Positions 11,431 to 24,329 of a DNA stretch of 64,000 nucleotides are shown piece after piece. How positions within the stretch are numbered: position 1 is the stretch's first letter; each line of letters starts with the position of its first letter. Position numbers and translations under genes: made by a program. Source of the DNA: Tupaia tana (taxonomy: Eukaryota; Chordata; Mammalia; Scandentia; Tupaiidae); contig JAKSZU010000013.1 of the NCBI GenBank assembly GCA_026018925.1, positions 77,427,791 to 77,491,790 on the forward strand, in the 5' to 3' direction. The notes beneath the pieces are model-generated. The model was given only the letters and a program-made list of their open reading frames with translations. It searched no databases and had not been told where the DNA came from.

Positions 11431-12690
11431 ACTGGATGATCAAAGCATGCAGATGCCGACAAGCTTATAGCAAACATTGCTTAGGTGAATAGCCGGGGTT
11501 TCACTGTCTGTGACTACAAATTATTGAAATCACGTAAACTTTGCCAGCTTGGTGCCTTTATCCATTCATTCAGGAATGTAGCCTTCCCAAAGGCCTCCCT
11601 ATCCAGGGTCTTCTGCTTTATCCCACTTAGGGACTATCAGCAGCCCCCCAGTCCTGTAGGAGAGGTACAAGCTCTCCATTAGCCCGGCCACCCTGCCCCT
11701 CAGACAGTGCAGTTCCACTGAGTCTTATCCAATGTGCTCAAGTTGTGCACATTTGTGCTGACAGGTCTTTGAGCCAGAATGAGCACTGTAGCCTGGGCCT
11801 GGGGCTGGGGCCAGGGCGAAAAGGAAGGCCTAGGGCAGGTATCATTCACTGTGTGCCACCTTTGACCACCTTGGTCCTGAAGCAGGGCTGTGTGTGCCCC
11901 CAGCCTCCCCAGTCTCTCATGAACATAGTTCTGCTGTGACTTGCCTTAGAGTCATTCCTTCAGGACTCACACAACCAGGCCCCCAACATGAGGCCAACTG
12001 AGGGAAACGTTTGAAGCAACTATCGAGACAATCTCCGCCTTTCTATCCTTTCAGTCTTAATCTCCCCTCACAGATTGTCAGGTGACTCTATACACATGCT
12101 CTCCCTGCCCCATACACACACACAGCAGGAGCAACAACATCCAACACCTTCATCAGTCACTGAAAAACAAAAAGTGCACACATGTGTGTGTGTTTGGACA
12201 TGTACAAAAAGGTCTTTGGACGGAAGTAATTGCCTAACCCTGAGCATCAGAAGCCTCTGAGTCCTAGCTCTGCCTGCAAGAAGATAAGCCTTTACAGCTG
12301 CTGGAATCATATGACGACTGAAATGGAATGCAGCAGAAGTGATGCTGTATGACCTTTGAAACAAGGGTAGAGAAAGCCACGCAACTCCTACTGGCTCCTC
12401 TTGGGATGGTCATCCTTGGAACCCTATCACTCTATACAGTGAACATGTGGCAGACTACAGACAGACTACATTTATGTGTTATGACCATAGCTCTAGACAA
12501 GGTTTAGGCTGACAGCCAGCATCAACCTCAAGAAAGCTTAACAAGTAAGTATTCAGGTGATTCCGGGCCTAGTCTTTGAATTTCCCCAGAAGACATAGAA
12601 CAGAGATGAGCTGCTCTAAGCCCTGACCAAATTAGAGATTTATCAGCAAAATAATTAGTTTTGTGTCTCGCATTAAGTCTAGGTGGCTTT
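11431..12690. other. Unique sequence
   Basis: No repeat family recognised. Short CA/TG-rich spots at 12113-12123 and 12176-12192. ORFs here are short and unassigned. Confidence 0.4.
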
Positions 12691-12949
12691 TTTTTTTTTT
12701 TTTTTTTTGAGAGGTTTTTGCTATAGGGCGTGTGTGCTCACGAGAAAGACAGAGAGAGGCAGAGAGACAGAAAGCAAGAAATCACCCCCTGGGGGGAATC
12801 ACCACGCCGCAATCCCTTCTCCTCTCGGGATCTTGGGCATGCACGCACATGCACCCGACATGAGTTTAAGCAACTGGGTCCAGAACTCGAACCATGGTCG
12901 ACTACATGGGAGTCCAGCGACATAGACATTACACATAATGCTGGCCCCT
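12691..12949 (-). mobile_element. tRNA-derived SINE, long young subfamily
   Basis: Poly(T), gagaggtttttgctataggg, GA tract, ccccctggggggaat hairpin, and a head ending in cataatgctggcccc (one small rearrangement near the end). TSD agtctaggtggctttt at about 12676-12691 and 12950-12965. Confidence 0.92.
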
Positions 12950-12965
12950 AGTCTAGGTGGCTTTT

Positions 12966-15457
12966 TAAGCAGCAATACATACCAGGAGCACTTGTCCATT
13001 TCCCCGGTACACTCTGGAAGGTAAGACCAGTGGGTACTTAATGGACATATCTCCAGTACCTGGCTTATCATAGGCTCTCCATATGTACTGAATGTAGATG
13101 AAAAATAACATATAGTCTAGCTGTCAGAAAGAAAATTCAGAGTAAGAATGAGCTTCACTAGAAAGATGGAGGCCATTCGGAGTTGCAGGAAAGGAATCTG
13201 AACAAAACAGGTAATATCGACAGAGGTCCCATAGCTAAGGGTAGGCTTTTGCTACCCATACCATTTGACATTCGTGTGTGAAGGAAAAATATGCACAGTC
13301 TTCTCTTGGCTAATGGTTCGTTTCAGTGTCATTAGCTATAGAACTCAGTTACCCAGAAACAGACAAATCACATCCTTCTATAAACCCGTGTACCAATGTG
13401 AGTGTGAGGCACAATCTATACAATAATTCTACCTACTGAAGATAAAGGGGACAACCCTGAAAGACTGTATAAAGTTTAAGAGCCATGAATTGGTAATCAA
13501 AAGCAGAATCCTTAATCTCTCCAGGAGTTTTTCTGGGCGTTCTGGAGTTAAATGAAAGCTATTGCCTGTCAACTCTCTTCCAAAAACATTACCCATCACC
13601 TTCTATGACCTATACATAAAATCATGGCTTCCATTCTTTATTAAAGACTATTCTCATGAGTATGTCGGTGATTATTTGTGTGTATATACTGATAGAAGCT
13701 TTACAGGTTACCACTTTTGGTAAAACTAGAAAAAGCATCGTCTCTGTGCCCAATCTAGCCATGTTGTCTTTATCTCACACCCAAAAGGCACTTTCTCTGG
13801 GGGGAACCACGATGTCTGGGTTTCAATCTGACAAGCCCAAGCCAGACAGTCATGGGTCAATTCATTATTGAGTGCCTGGAGGGTGTCTGAATGCTCCCTG
13901 TAGACATCCAGAAATGGCTCCAGGAACCCTGAAGATTTTATTTTTGTCTGAAAGTCTGACCAGAAAGAATAAGAAATGTTGCTAATTGGAATTCACAAGG
14001 GTAACTGCTTAGTGAGTCAGTGTATCACAGGAAAGAAGGTTCCATATCCCTCCTCTGAGAAATATCTTTGGCAGAATTCTGTCATTATTTATTATTTAGA
14101 TTTCAGGATTCACTAAGAATGAATAAGGGGCTGGATATTTGCAGATGGAAGAAATAACACTGCTTCAGAGCGAAATGTTCAGCCCTTCTCTAATATCAAT
14201 CACTATGTAATTTGATGGCTATAGTTAGTGTTAATGCTGGTTCAGTAATAACCGAGGAAGGGTTTCCACTTAAAGAAGAAGGGGGGAAAAGAGTGTGCTG
14301 TATGATGTGTATCTTCAGCTTAATAGGTTAATTAGGATATTTTGTTTTCCATGATTGATCAGATCTATCCTGGGTCCAATTAGAACATTATTTTAATTCC
14401 TTCCTCATATATTCAGCAAACATTTGGAAAGTCCATAGGCACCAAGCACTGAGTTAGACAGTTTAGAAACAAAAATTGAATAGACAGTTTAGAAACAAAA
14501 ATTGAACTCTTTCCCTTGGGGAGTTTGAAAACACTGAACATCTGAAGAAAATTATAGGATTTTCAAAGAAAGCATGTAAGATCTTTGTTTATTTGGTATT
14601 TCAATAAATTACTGAATGAATAGATTTCTCCATCTTTATAGACACATAATAGGTACAAAACAAAAATATTTCTGTAATTACATCAGGCAGATCACAGTAT
14701 CTTTGGCCACTGTTTATTATCCTTCTGCATGAGTATAGGGCATGGTTAAATGCTTAGCATTAGTACTACATGTTCTTCAAGTTATTTTGTATAGGTTAAT
14801 GAACAAATAAATCAGAAGTACGAGTATAGAAGGACCCCAGTCACTTCTGATTTATCTCCTCTCTCACACACAGAAATCTCTAAGGAAGCTTGGCAAATGC
14901 CCCAGGGTCCCACAAGGTACTGTTTGAAAATTGTGTGCTGAGCAGGTCTGCAGAATTCCCTTCTGCTCTGAAAGTCTGTTTAGAAGATACTTAGTCACCT
15001 CACTGTTAGCCAAGAAACTCTGGACCCATCAGTTCACTTCTCCAGTGCTCAGCGGGCTGACCTGCAAGCACAATGCCATTTGACTCCCTGGACTGTGAGC
15101 TTTTATATATGGACTGGGATTATTCAATCTTATATTTCCAGTTCCTATCGCCAGGTCTGGCACAAAGTAAGTGACAAAAGTGCGCATGGAATGAATAAAC
15201 AAATGTGCCTGAGAACAAACAAAATTCTCCTGGAGGAAGCCCCTCTGAGAGCTGTGAAATGTACTGCCTAATCACATCTTGGCTCCCCACTTTCCTGCAT
15301 ACCCACCCACATATGCACTATACCCTTATTCTGGGCAGGAGAGCAGCAGCTGCAGTGTAGAAATCTCTGTCTAAGTCTCTCCCTGTTTTGATAACTTGTG
15401 TTCTGGGGCTCGTTTTTCTAACAGTTACTTATTATTAAAATCCCTAGGAAGCTGATC

Positions 15458-15459
<2 letters not shown>
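12966..15459. other. Unique sequence, 2.5 kb, with a tandem duplication
   Basis: The longest stretch without a recognised element. No coding exon is supported. Only a 26-bp perfect tandem duplication (14455-14506) stands out. Confidence 0.45.
14455..14506. repeat. 26-bp perfect tandem duplication
   Basis: A unit starting tagacagtttagaaac and ending aaaaattgaa occurs twice back to back (14455-14480 and 14481-14506) without mismatch. Confidence 0.95.

Positions 15460-15498
<39 letters not shown>
15460..15498. repeat. (TG)n microsatellite
   Basis: About 19 uninterrupted TG units. It adjoins the 3' end of the chimeric SINE on its right and probably grew from that element's tail. Confidence 0.95.
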
Positions 15499-15499
<1 letters not shown>

Positions 15500-15640
15500 A
15501 GTATATCACTATGTTGCAATCCTCTCTGCCTCAGCCTCCCAAGTAGCTGGGACTACAGGTGAGCATCCTGCCTGACTGTTAGTGTGCGCTGGGAATTGAA
15601 CCCGGCCTGAGCTGGAAGCTGACCAAGTTTTATTCAATTC
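15499..15640 (-). mobile_element. Chimeric tRNA-7SL SINE
   Basis: On the minus strand: a tRNA-like part with B-box-like gggttcaattcccagcgcac, then cacctgtagtcccagctac, ttgggaggctgaggcaga and gaggattgcaacatagtg, the order of the 7SL/Alu left arm. The 7SL part is close to consensus, so it is clearer than the copy at 38799. Tree-shrew Tu SINEs have this kind of build (established), but assignment to them is inference. Confidence 0.75.
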
Positions 15641-16740
15641 TTATTCTCTTATTCCAGTTGACTGAAATGTCCTTATCCTCTTTTCACAAACTAAGAAGTC
15701 AGCTCTCCTTCATCTTATACTTGTGCATTCTTTTTCAAACACAGGTTTAAGATAATATATTTGTCTTCACTGAAAATCATCTACTTTTAATGTTGTTCCT
15801 GACTGTTTTGTTTCCTTTCAAAACAATCTTAATTTTGATATTCAGTGTACTCAACACCTCTCAAAATGTTGTGTAAAGGCACGCATAAATTTTATTAGAG
15901 CTATAGATAAAACTGAACAATTAAAAGTCTTATGACATGCCTTTATATATCTGTCTTGAGGTTGCTGTTGGCCCATTAACCACTTGTTTACCTAGTAACA
16001 AATCTATCACATAACCATTCAGTTATGTTTTCTCTGTCTTGTCCTCCAGGAAACATTTTAAACTGATAGAAATCAAGATGCACTGATTTTAAGGAATGTT
16101 TCCTATCAGTGTCAACCTTATCATAAAAGGAAACAAGGTTAGTTCAGCATGGCTTACTTTTAGTAAACTCATGCTGTTTTCTTTGCTATGTGCTTATGAA
16201 CCATCTGTTCACCATCTGATGCAGGATTAAACAACAAACTCACCGGTTTTGTGAATTTGCTTTTTCCTATCTTAAAAGTTAGATTTATTGCATGCAGAAT
16301 TGAATCTGGTTTATTTTTATTAATAAAGCATGACATATTTGGGCAAGAAGTGGATATAATTCATTCACAAAAAAAAATATGTTTATGGCTTGCCAAAGCT
16401 CTGATACTATTACAACGTGAGGGTTGATAAAAGTAGGGATCTCATCCATATGTGCCCCCGTGAGTCACTCTACAACTACATCCATCACTGAGTTTATGTG
16501 GTGTTTCCTGTAGTGCCTTTACCTGTCCCCATGTCTAATACTGGTGGTGGCAAGAATAAGGAAAGAGGTCAAATTAGCAGACACACCAGTGGTTTGATGC
16601 AAATGATTTAATAACTGGTAGGAAAAACTAGGTAGCATACTAAAAAGAAAGTAACTGAATCAAGATGGCACCAGTCAAACAGTAATTCTCCTAGTCAAGT
16701 AGGATGTATAATAAATGTTACCCATTAAGATGGAGAAGGC
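15641..16740. other. Unique AT-rich sequence
   Basis: No gene or element recognised. Confidence 0.4.
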
Positions 16741-16960
16741 TGGGGTCAAGCAGATGGCATAATGGATGTCTTTGGACTCCCACATGGCTGACCCCGGTTC
16801 GAGTTCTGGATCCAGAGGTTTGAAATTCATGCCAGGCACGTGTGCATATGTGCTCAACATTTTGAGAGGAGAATGGAAGAGAAGAGATTGTGGCATGCCA
16901 CCCCCCTAGGGGGTAATTTCTCTATGCATCCTATAGCAAAAATGTCTCAAAAAAAAAAAG
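16741..16960 (+). mobile_element. tRNA-derived SINE, long subfamily
   Basis: Head tggggtcaagcagatggcat, B box cggttcgagttc, hairpin cccccctagggggtaa; most of the CT-rich tract is deleted so that ttctctatgcatcctatagc follows directly. TSD gatggagaaggc at 16729-16740 and 16961-16972 (first base differs slightly by read). Confidence 0.9.
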
Positions 16961-16980
16961 GATGGAGAAGGCCAGAAGCA

Positions 16981-17409
16981 ACATGCTAAGGTTTAAATGT
17001 GTCTGCCTCAAAATTCACGTGTTGAAATTTGGTTGTATTGTGAAGGTATTAAGAGAGTGAGAACTTATTGCAGTTATGGTATTAAGAGGTGAGGTCCTTG
17101 GAAAGTGATTAAGACTAGATAAGGTCATCAGGATGGGGCCTCCATAATTGAACCCAGTGGCTTTATAAGACAGACAGACAGACAGCAGAGACATGGACTT
17201 AGACCTGGACATGTTCACTCTCACTTTTTCACCAGGTGATGACCCATGCTGCCTAGGAATTCTGAAGACAATCCCCACCAGTAAGAAGACTCTCACCTGA
17301 TGTGGTTCATTGACCTTGGATCTCCAAAACCATGAGATAAATCAACCTCTATAATTTAGAAGTTACCCATTTTGTGGGATTTAGTTATTAGTGACAGAAA
17401 CACAGCCTA
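16981..17409 (+). mobile_element. MaLR LTR (MLT1/MST-like)
   Basis: Forward LTR order: tgtgtctgcctcaaaattca, cgtgttgaaattt, gaggtgaggtccttggaaag, gtgattaagactagataagg, gggcctccataattg, and near the end tctccaaaaccatgagataa. Positions follow MLT1 consensus from memory. Confidence 0.75.
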
Positions 17410-17559
17410 TATCTTACTCCATTCTTACGCCCAACATGTAGTGTTGTCAACTCCTTAGTTCATAAAATGGAACAAAATAAGCCCATGTACCCAAATAATA
17501 ATGATAGGTAAGGGAAATTTAAGGTAAAGTCCAGCTCTTTTAGCAAATGTGTTTAAGCT

Positions 17560-17577
17560 TATTTATTTATTTTCTCC

Positions 17578-17627
<50 letters not shown>

Positions 17628-17776
17628 CTCACTAGGGTCTTTATCCACCCCTATTCTCAGTCAGTCAGACCACAGACACATGAGTGCCCAACATGGAGAG
17701 GGAAGTCTCAAGATGTGAACCCAGGATCTTTCCCATGTGGATCCAGTGGTGTTACCATTGTGTCACCACCTGGCCC
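17560..17776 (-). mobile_element. tRNA-derived SINE, diverged third subfamily
   Basis: Minus-strand element: ttatttattttctccata, (AG)n, ctcactagggtctttatcca, then a head ending ttaccattgtgtcaccacct. It shares its build with copies at 23717, 29500 and 35478. Confidence 0.7.
17581..17627. repeat. (GA)n microsatellite
   Basis: About 23 GA units inside the SINE, expanded from its CT-rich tail. Confidence 0.95.
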
Positions 17777-18748
17777 TATTATCATTTGCTTTTTCATTTG
17801 AAGTGTTTGGATAATGCAGACAAAAGCAGAAAGGGTGATGGAGAGTAATACAACTAACTCATGCTGCACCTAGAGCTGGTCTGTCTGCCTCACTGAAGCA
17901 GGAAGTTGGATTTTTGTGTACATTTGAACAAATTCACAGCGCTGGTTTTCCTTTGCATGCCTTGCAACTTTATGTGTCAGGAATTTTATGTTCCTCTATG
18001 TAGGAAACTGACCTTCACAAAGGAAGGCCTTAGGAATGTTTCTAATTATCTGATCTCCCTTTGTTCCCACACCCTTCTTGTCTGCTCTGTTTCAGGAAAA
18101 GTTTAATTCAACTCCATGGGATGGGTTTTCTTTAGTTTAGATTATATATATAAAATTGGTAGAAAAACACGATGCCTTTTTCCAAGACAGAATATTGCAA
18201 AGCAAATTTTCTCTGTACAACAAAATTCATTATCATGATTACACAGGAAACAACTGCAAAGTTACTCTCCCCCACAAAAAAACAACAACAACAACAACAA
18301 AAAGTTCTTAAATATTCTAGGAGAAGACAGAGAGAAAGAAAATAAAACTTGATTCATTCAGGAGAAATATTTCTGAAAAGTATTAGGAAGATGTAGGGTG
18401 TCCGACATTGTAAACTTAACTAGATATTCAGGGAATGGGGCTTTGGTTTTTGTTTCTATTTGCTTGCTTGCTTGATTGCTTTTGTTTTCATTTCTCTAAT
18501 AAAAAGTTGCTGCATTACAGTATAATCCCGTTTTCCTGTTATTCAGAGAATAGGTTAGTGATCCCCAGGGCTTAAGGTGAGAGGAAGGATTGACTATAAA
18601 GGGACAATACAAGAGTATTTTGGGGGTAATATAATTATTCTGCACCTTAATTTTGGTGATGGCTGTATGACTTTAAGCATTTTTCAAAACTCTTGGAACA
18701 TTACACTAAGAAGAAAACATTTTATAGTACATTTAAAAATAAATAAAT
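17777..18748. other. Unique sequence
   Basis: No gene. Small CAA run near 18285-18303 and GCTT repeats near 18464-18480. Confidence 0.4.
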
Positions 18749-18996
18749 GGGGACCAGCAGTTGGCGTAAAGGTTATGTTGCTAGACTCCCACATAGTCAA
18801 CCATAGTTCAAGTCCCAGACCTGGTAGCTTAAAACACATGCCGGGTGAGTGTGCATGCGTGTCCAAAATCCCAAAAGGAGAATAGAGGAGAAGGGATTGT
18901 GGCATGGTCATACCCCATGGGGGGTGATTTCTCACTTTCTGTTTCTCTGTCTCTCTCTGGCAAGCATATGCACCCTTATAGCAAATATCTCTCTAA
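18749..18996 (+). mobile_element. tRNA-derived SINE, long subfamily
   Basis: Head ggggaccagcagttggcgta, B box agttcaagtcc, hairpin region ccccatggggggtga, CT tract, cttatagcaaatatctctct and an A-rich tail. Flanked by AAAT-type runs, so the TSD is not informative. Confidence 0.9.
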
Positions 18997-19051
18997 AAAA
19001 AAAATAATAAATAGATAAATAAATAATTGAGCAAATAAAGAAAGTAAAATA

Positions 19052-19134
19052 TTAGGTCATCAGGAAAGTCATTATGTCTTTTTTTTTCTTTTTTTTAAAT
19101 TCAAAAATGTATCACGACTTTCCCAATGACCCAA
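19052..19134. mobile_element. Mariner-type MITE, 83 bp
   Basis: Left end ttaggtcatcaggaaagtca; right end, complemented, ttgggtcattgggaaagtcg. TA at 19050-19051 and 19135-19136. The centre carries a T-rich insertion. Confidence 0.85.
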
Positions 19135-19504
19135 TAGTACGTTGCTGAGTGATATACGAAGACAGTTATGTGACTAGAATTCTGGTGACCTAAGTTCCAT
19201 TCCCCTTACTAACGCTATTGGCAAAAGTTATTTTTGCTTTTATTATTATTAATAGAAATAGTTCTAAAATTAAACCAGGATGTACACCTGCATTAGGAAG
19301 TAGAACATGCAGAGAGAAATTGTCAGCTGGCTTTGGGGTTTTGATGTCTTTGAGACTTCTGTGTTTTCTTCTGGATCACAGCTGGTAACTACCAGCTTGA
19401 CACTACAGCCCTGCCCCACTGAATGATCTCCCTTCCCACCCTTCCCTGGCATGTTACACCTTCACAGCCATCATATTTTAATAGATTTTGCCAAAACCTT
19501 TGTT
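19135..19504. other. Unique sequence
   Basis: Nothing recognised in about 370 bp. Confidence 0.4.
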
Positions 19505-19725
19505 TCCCTTATGCCATAGGGCACCCACACATTCCAGAAAGAGAGAAAAAGGTAGAGAAAGCACTCTCCCTCCAATGGGGCCTGGTCATGCTGCAATCTT
19601 TTACCCACCATGTCTCCATCATGGGTATGTATACCCAACAAGGCATCAGAGCAGGATTCAAACCACAACTGGCTATGTGTGCTCCCTCTGGACAGCCCTT
19701 AACCATTGTGCTATAGGGTCGGCCC
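19505..19725 (-). mobile_element. tRNA-derived SINE, diverged
   Basis: Minus strand: atgccatagggcacccacac (the tail end), a GA-rich stretch, caatggggcctggtcatgct, then the head with ttcaaaccacaactggct and ccttaaccattgtgctatag. Older than the CpG-rich copies. Confidence 0.75.
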
Positions 19726-21451
19726 ACTGAAGTCTTAATGCGTTTGTTTATTCATACATTTCATTATAAGCAAAATGAACAATTATGTTCTTAGATGTAC
19801 TGACTTCAATAATCAGCCTCCAGAGAGAGCAACATATGGTTGTGTGATTAGACTCAGCAACATCGAGATGTCTGTGCTGAGTTGTCCTCCCAGACATATT
19901 CACTGTAGTTCTCACCCTGCCTCTGTCCCCTGTAAACAGATCTTGTGATAGAGCAGGCGTCTCCAGCAGTTAGGTCAAAAGAAATCCTTGTCTTGACAGC
20001 TGTATATTGTTAATTATTACATATTTAAGTGTTCTTTGTTATAAAAAATATTTCTTATATGCTTTTCCAAGTTTGTTAATGATTTATCCTCAACATTTTA
20101 ATATGATTCCTCTCAGGGTATTTTTACCTATCTCATTTTCAATTCCTTTTCTTTTTCATCAGTGCTATCTATCTTTTAGAGTTGGTCTCTTGAACTATCT
20201 GATTTTTTTATTTCATTAGGTTTTCTTACAGGATCATTCAGGGTTCATTCATACAGTTAAGTCATTCAAGCTTCTTTTAACTTTTGACCATGTAAACTCG
20301 TAGATAGTCACTGGATGGTAGCATACCAACTGCAGTTATAGGGTGAAAACCTTGCCCAGCAGAACCTCTCTCTGTGTGGCATGTCTTAAATATTAATATA
20401 TTTAATAATTTAAATATACAAATTTTAAGTATATGTATTTAAATACATATCAGTATTTGTCACATTTTGTTGTGTTGGGGGGGTACCCACATTCCAGACT
20501 TTCCGGCAGAGATTGTAGCCTTCCCTAATCTGGAGGGAACGGCTTCTAGTCAGGAGTTAATCCTTGGCTTCTTCTCCTTCATCTTTCACCTCCAACTTGT
20601 TGTTACCTCTTGTCAACTCCCTCTCTTCTCTGCCCTACACTCTCTTCCCCACTCTCCAGCCCCCTTGAGCAGACTCACTCTCTCTATTCTTGGACCACAG
20701 CCACAGTCCAAGGAGTTTGGCTATAAAAAGTACTCAGTAAACACTTGATGGATGCATGGATGGATGGGTGAAAAAGAAAGAGGGGGGGGGAAGGAAGAGA
20801 AAAGGAAAAGAAGGGGGAAAAAAAGAAGAAAACCATTCTTTTCAATATCAAGCAGATAGAATACTTGCAGAAATCACCAGCCTATGCAATATTTATTTTC
20901 TCAGCTGTCTAGGCGGGAGAGTAAGCCCAAATAAATAAATTCTGCCCTTCTGGATTTCCCAAAGGTCCCACTCTCCTTATGGATAGTCAGCATTTGATGA
21001 TTACCAAACTTCACATTCCACCAACAAAAGATACAGAAACCAATTAGATTCTCACACGGTCCTCTGAAGAGCTGGTGAGGCCTTTGACCAGCAGGCTCCA
21101 CTCTCACAGCACCCCCCACATGCTCTCCACGCACCCCTTGTATTTATGCCCACATGAGTCACTGTGGCCCTCTGTTACAGCTGCCTGATTTCCTTTTCTT
21201 CCTAATTGGAAAGTCTCACCACATCACTTCAAAAGACCCAAGTCCTCCTCCTCAGCCCCAGGAAGCCATGCCAACCAAGTGAGGGGTAGCCTGGTCTATA
21301 AGTTAATAAACTAACCAAAATAACAAGCTTTAAGACAGAAACACACTCTTAAAACCATCACTTTTTTTTTTTTTTGGAAGCTCTGTTAACCAAGACCATT
21401 TGAAAACAAAACAAAACTAACAAACAAAACAAAAAAAAACCTGCTGCTATT
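19726..21451. other. Unique sequence, 1.7 kb
   Basis: No repeat or gene supported. A-rich/G-rich simple tract at 20766-20830 and a T-run at 21361-21375. The piece 20950-21250 has a more even base composition. Confidence 0.4.
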
Positions 21452-21728
21452 GATCCAGCCTGTGTCCTGGTGGTTAAGGCATCTGGATCCCACATGGCTG
21501 ACAACATATTTCAAGTTCTGGACCAAGCAGCTTGAGGACTCTGGTGCATGTGTGTGCATGCCCGAAATCCTAACAAGAGGAAAAAATAGAAGAGAAGGGA
21601 TTATGGAAAGCTGGTGCTTTCTTGCTTTCTCTCTCTCTTTCTCTCTTCCTCTCTCTCCCTCTCTCTCTCTCTTCTCTCTCTCTTGTGAATACGTGCACCC
21701 TCTGGAAAACTTAAAAAAAAAAATTAAA
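21452..21728 (+). mobile_element. tRNA-derived SINE, older long subfamily
   Basis: Head with tggtggttaaggcatctgga, B-box region tttcaagttctgg, tagaagagaagggattatgg, a long CT tract and accctctggaaaactt before the A-tail. TSD ctgctgctatt at 21441-21451 and 21729-21739. Confidence 0.9.
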
Positions 21729-21739
21729 CTGCTGCTATT

Positions 21740-23199
21740 AATTCCAGCAGTACGATACTAGAAGCTTATCATGTTTATACAGGTGAATGTTTTTTGGCTT
21801 TACCTCTTACGGGAATAAGCCCCATAAAATGAATTCAAGCATGTCTGTGGGTGGGTGTTATTAGTTGCTGATATTGCCTTGGTGACTTTCTGGTTGCTAG
21901 GGCTCCATATTGTAGTCTAGACGTGGACTACTTCCCCCTTCCCCAGGTGCAGCTCAACTTTCTGGCTTTTTGCCTCACATGCTTAAAAAGCGATGTAAAA
22001 GATGATCAAAAGCCAATTGTCCATGGCAAAAGCTAGCGGGCTTTCCCTAATGACAGAGCAACCCTTTTCTATTACCTCCAGCCAAAGCATATAGTGTACG
22101 CTTTCTGCATGAAGGACTACCTCTCTAGGTCCCTGAAGTTCCAACCATCTCAAAGGTATAAAGGGGTTAGCCAAGAGAGTGTGGCCAAAGAGAAGAACCA
22201 AAAGTGCATATAATTGGTACTGTATGCTTTGTCAGGAAAAGTGTCTTCTTAAAACCTGTTTATCGGGTGCTCAGTAGACTATTGTGGAGACGTGGTGCCT
22301 AATTAATACATTTTGTTTGATGATAAATGGAAAAGCATTCCAAGGTAATACACATCACTTGAAAATCCAGGAGGACTTGTGATTCAAGGCATAAAGTTGA
22401 ATGCTGTAAGGAGTCAACAAGTCCTATGTGTCCTTTACAAAAAGGAAAAAAAAAATCAGATACGTTTTTCAATAGCCAATTATGATAGTGGCAGTGTGCT
22501 TCCAAGATAATGCAAAAACAAGAATTAAAACTTTTCAACATGAAGCACCTTTAACAGAGCAAAATATGCATGTTCTCTGCAGGTGGGTTTCTTGCTATTT
22601 CAATCCTAAAAAAATAAATTCTGATATAAAAGGTATCTTTTCTGAAACTGAAACTTGATTACAGTGGAGAGAAGAGCCCTTCATTCAAGAATTTGGTTCA
22701 ACTGCCAAACCACTGCTATCTAGAACTTCAATAAGTGAATCTGCCCATTTTCACTGGAAGACGCTAACGGAGAGAGGTGTTTAAGTGCTTAAAATTGCAT
22801 CTTCTGTCTGCATCCACCACAAATTAGTAAGAGTTGTGCTCTTGCCATGCACCTACCCAACTTCTAAAGTAAGGATTCTTAGCCAGATTTAGGCCCCTTA
22901 GTGCCAGCTAACCACAATATCACCACTGGTCCTACTATGTTGCAGGGATGTGGAGACAGAAAGCCGACCAGCAAGACCCCTCCACGCCATAGGCTTCAGG
23001 GCCAAGGAGATCTTGTAGACAGTGGGGACTCACTGTTGAATTATAATAGAAACTCAAAAAGTTATTTGAAAATGAAAGCATAGTTTCAATCCCCCAAATA
23101 AGTCAGTCTTTTTTCTTTCTAATGAACAATTTCAAAAGATAATTAAATAAAATGTATCAGACACATTTGAAGCTCCTTCCAATTTTATTTTCTTCCTTC
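21740..23199. other. Unique sequence, 1.46 kb
   Basis: No coding or RNA gene is recognised and there is no dated repeat. Confidence 0.4.
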
Positions 23200-23716
23200 T
23201 CTCTGACTTTATTTAAAGCCAGATTAGTTTATTAATCTCATATTTTTCTACTTCCTCTACATATGAAAGTGTCCATAATTGATAACTAGTACTGTTTTAT
23301 ATGTTCCAAACTTTGTAGAACTGGTATCGTACTGACATTATACCCATCAATCTGTAACTTGCTCTTGTATAAATGATGTTTTTGAGATTTATACATGTTG
23401 ATAATGCAGTTCTCATTCATTCATTTTCACTGCTTTATATATCTCATTGAATGAATTAATCAACTATCCGTTCTTTTCTTGAGGACATTTCATTGTTTTC
23501 TATTTTTAGATCTCATCATCATAGCGGCTATGAATATTGTTTGACATGTCCTTTTATGCATCTGTTCAAGAGCTTCTCTAGAATATATGCCCAGAGTAGA
23601 TTTGCTTCATCATCTTGATTTCCATAATATTACCAAACAGAGCCAATTTACACTAACTTCAGTGGGATATGAGAGTTTAAGTTGTACATCTTTGACAACA
23701 TTGGATATTACTGACC

Positions 23717-23924
23717 TCTTTTTTAAAATTTATTTCTTCCATGAGAGAGAGAGTCAGAGAAATAGGCAACTTCCATAAGGTCTTCATACTATAATCCACC
23801 CCCTGGCCCCAACTCCACAGACCCAGCTTATGAATGTGAGCACACACGAGGCATGCCCAGGAAGGTTCTGGGCCTTTCTGATGTGGGCCCAGTTGTATTA
23901 TCACTAAGCCGCCAACTGGTTGCA
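23717..23924 (-). mobile_element. tRNA-derived SINE, third subfamily
   Basis: Minus strand: tttatttcttccatgagaga, ataaggtcttcatactataa, tccaccccctggccc, and a head ending cactaagccgccaactggtt. Inserted in the L1; the flanks gacctctttttt and gcaccttttttatt are a possible decayed TSD. Confidence 0.8.
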
Positions 23925-24329
23925 CCTTTTTTATTTTCCCAATCTGATCAAAGTGGAACAGTGTGTTTTTGTTATTTTAATTGGTATTTCCCTGACAGTG
24001 AGGTCGAGCATCTTCTTACTATTAGTCACTCAATTTCCCTCTTGGAATTGCCAAGTCATATTCTGATTTATTTTATATTGCATCATTATAATGTGTTATG
24101 TGTATTTGTTTTATGGATTTCTACTGTTAAATATTCTGAATATTAACTTTATCTCTATTTGAGTTGCAAATGTCTTTCCAGTCTGTGTCTGGCCTTTTAG
24201 TCCTGTTTTCTATTTTCCAACATACAGAAGTTTTGTCTGCTTGCTCATTTGTTTGATTTTTAATGTAGTCAGATTCACCTCTCTTCTTTCATAGTTTTAA
24301 TTTTATGTGGCTTATTTAAGAAATCCTTC

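Noticed and set aside
14455..14506. CRISPR-like repeat or other prokaryotic systems
   Set aside because: The only short direct repeats are tandem duplications and microsatellites. The sequence is plainly mammalian; no operon, Shine-Dalgarno or phage features exist.
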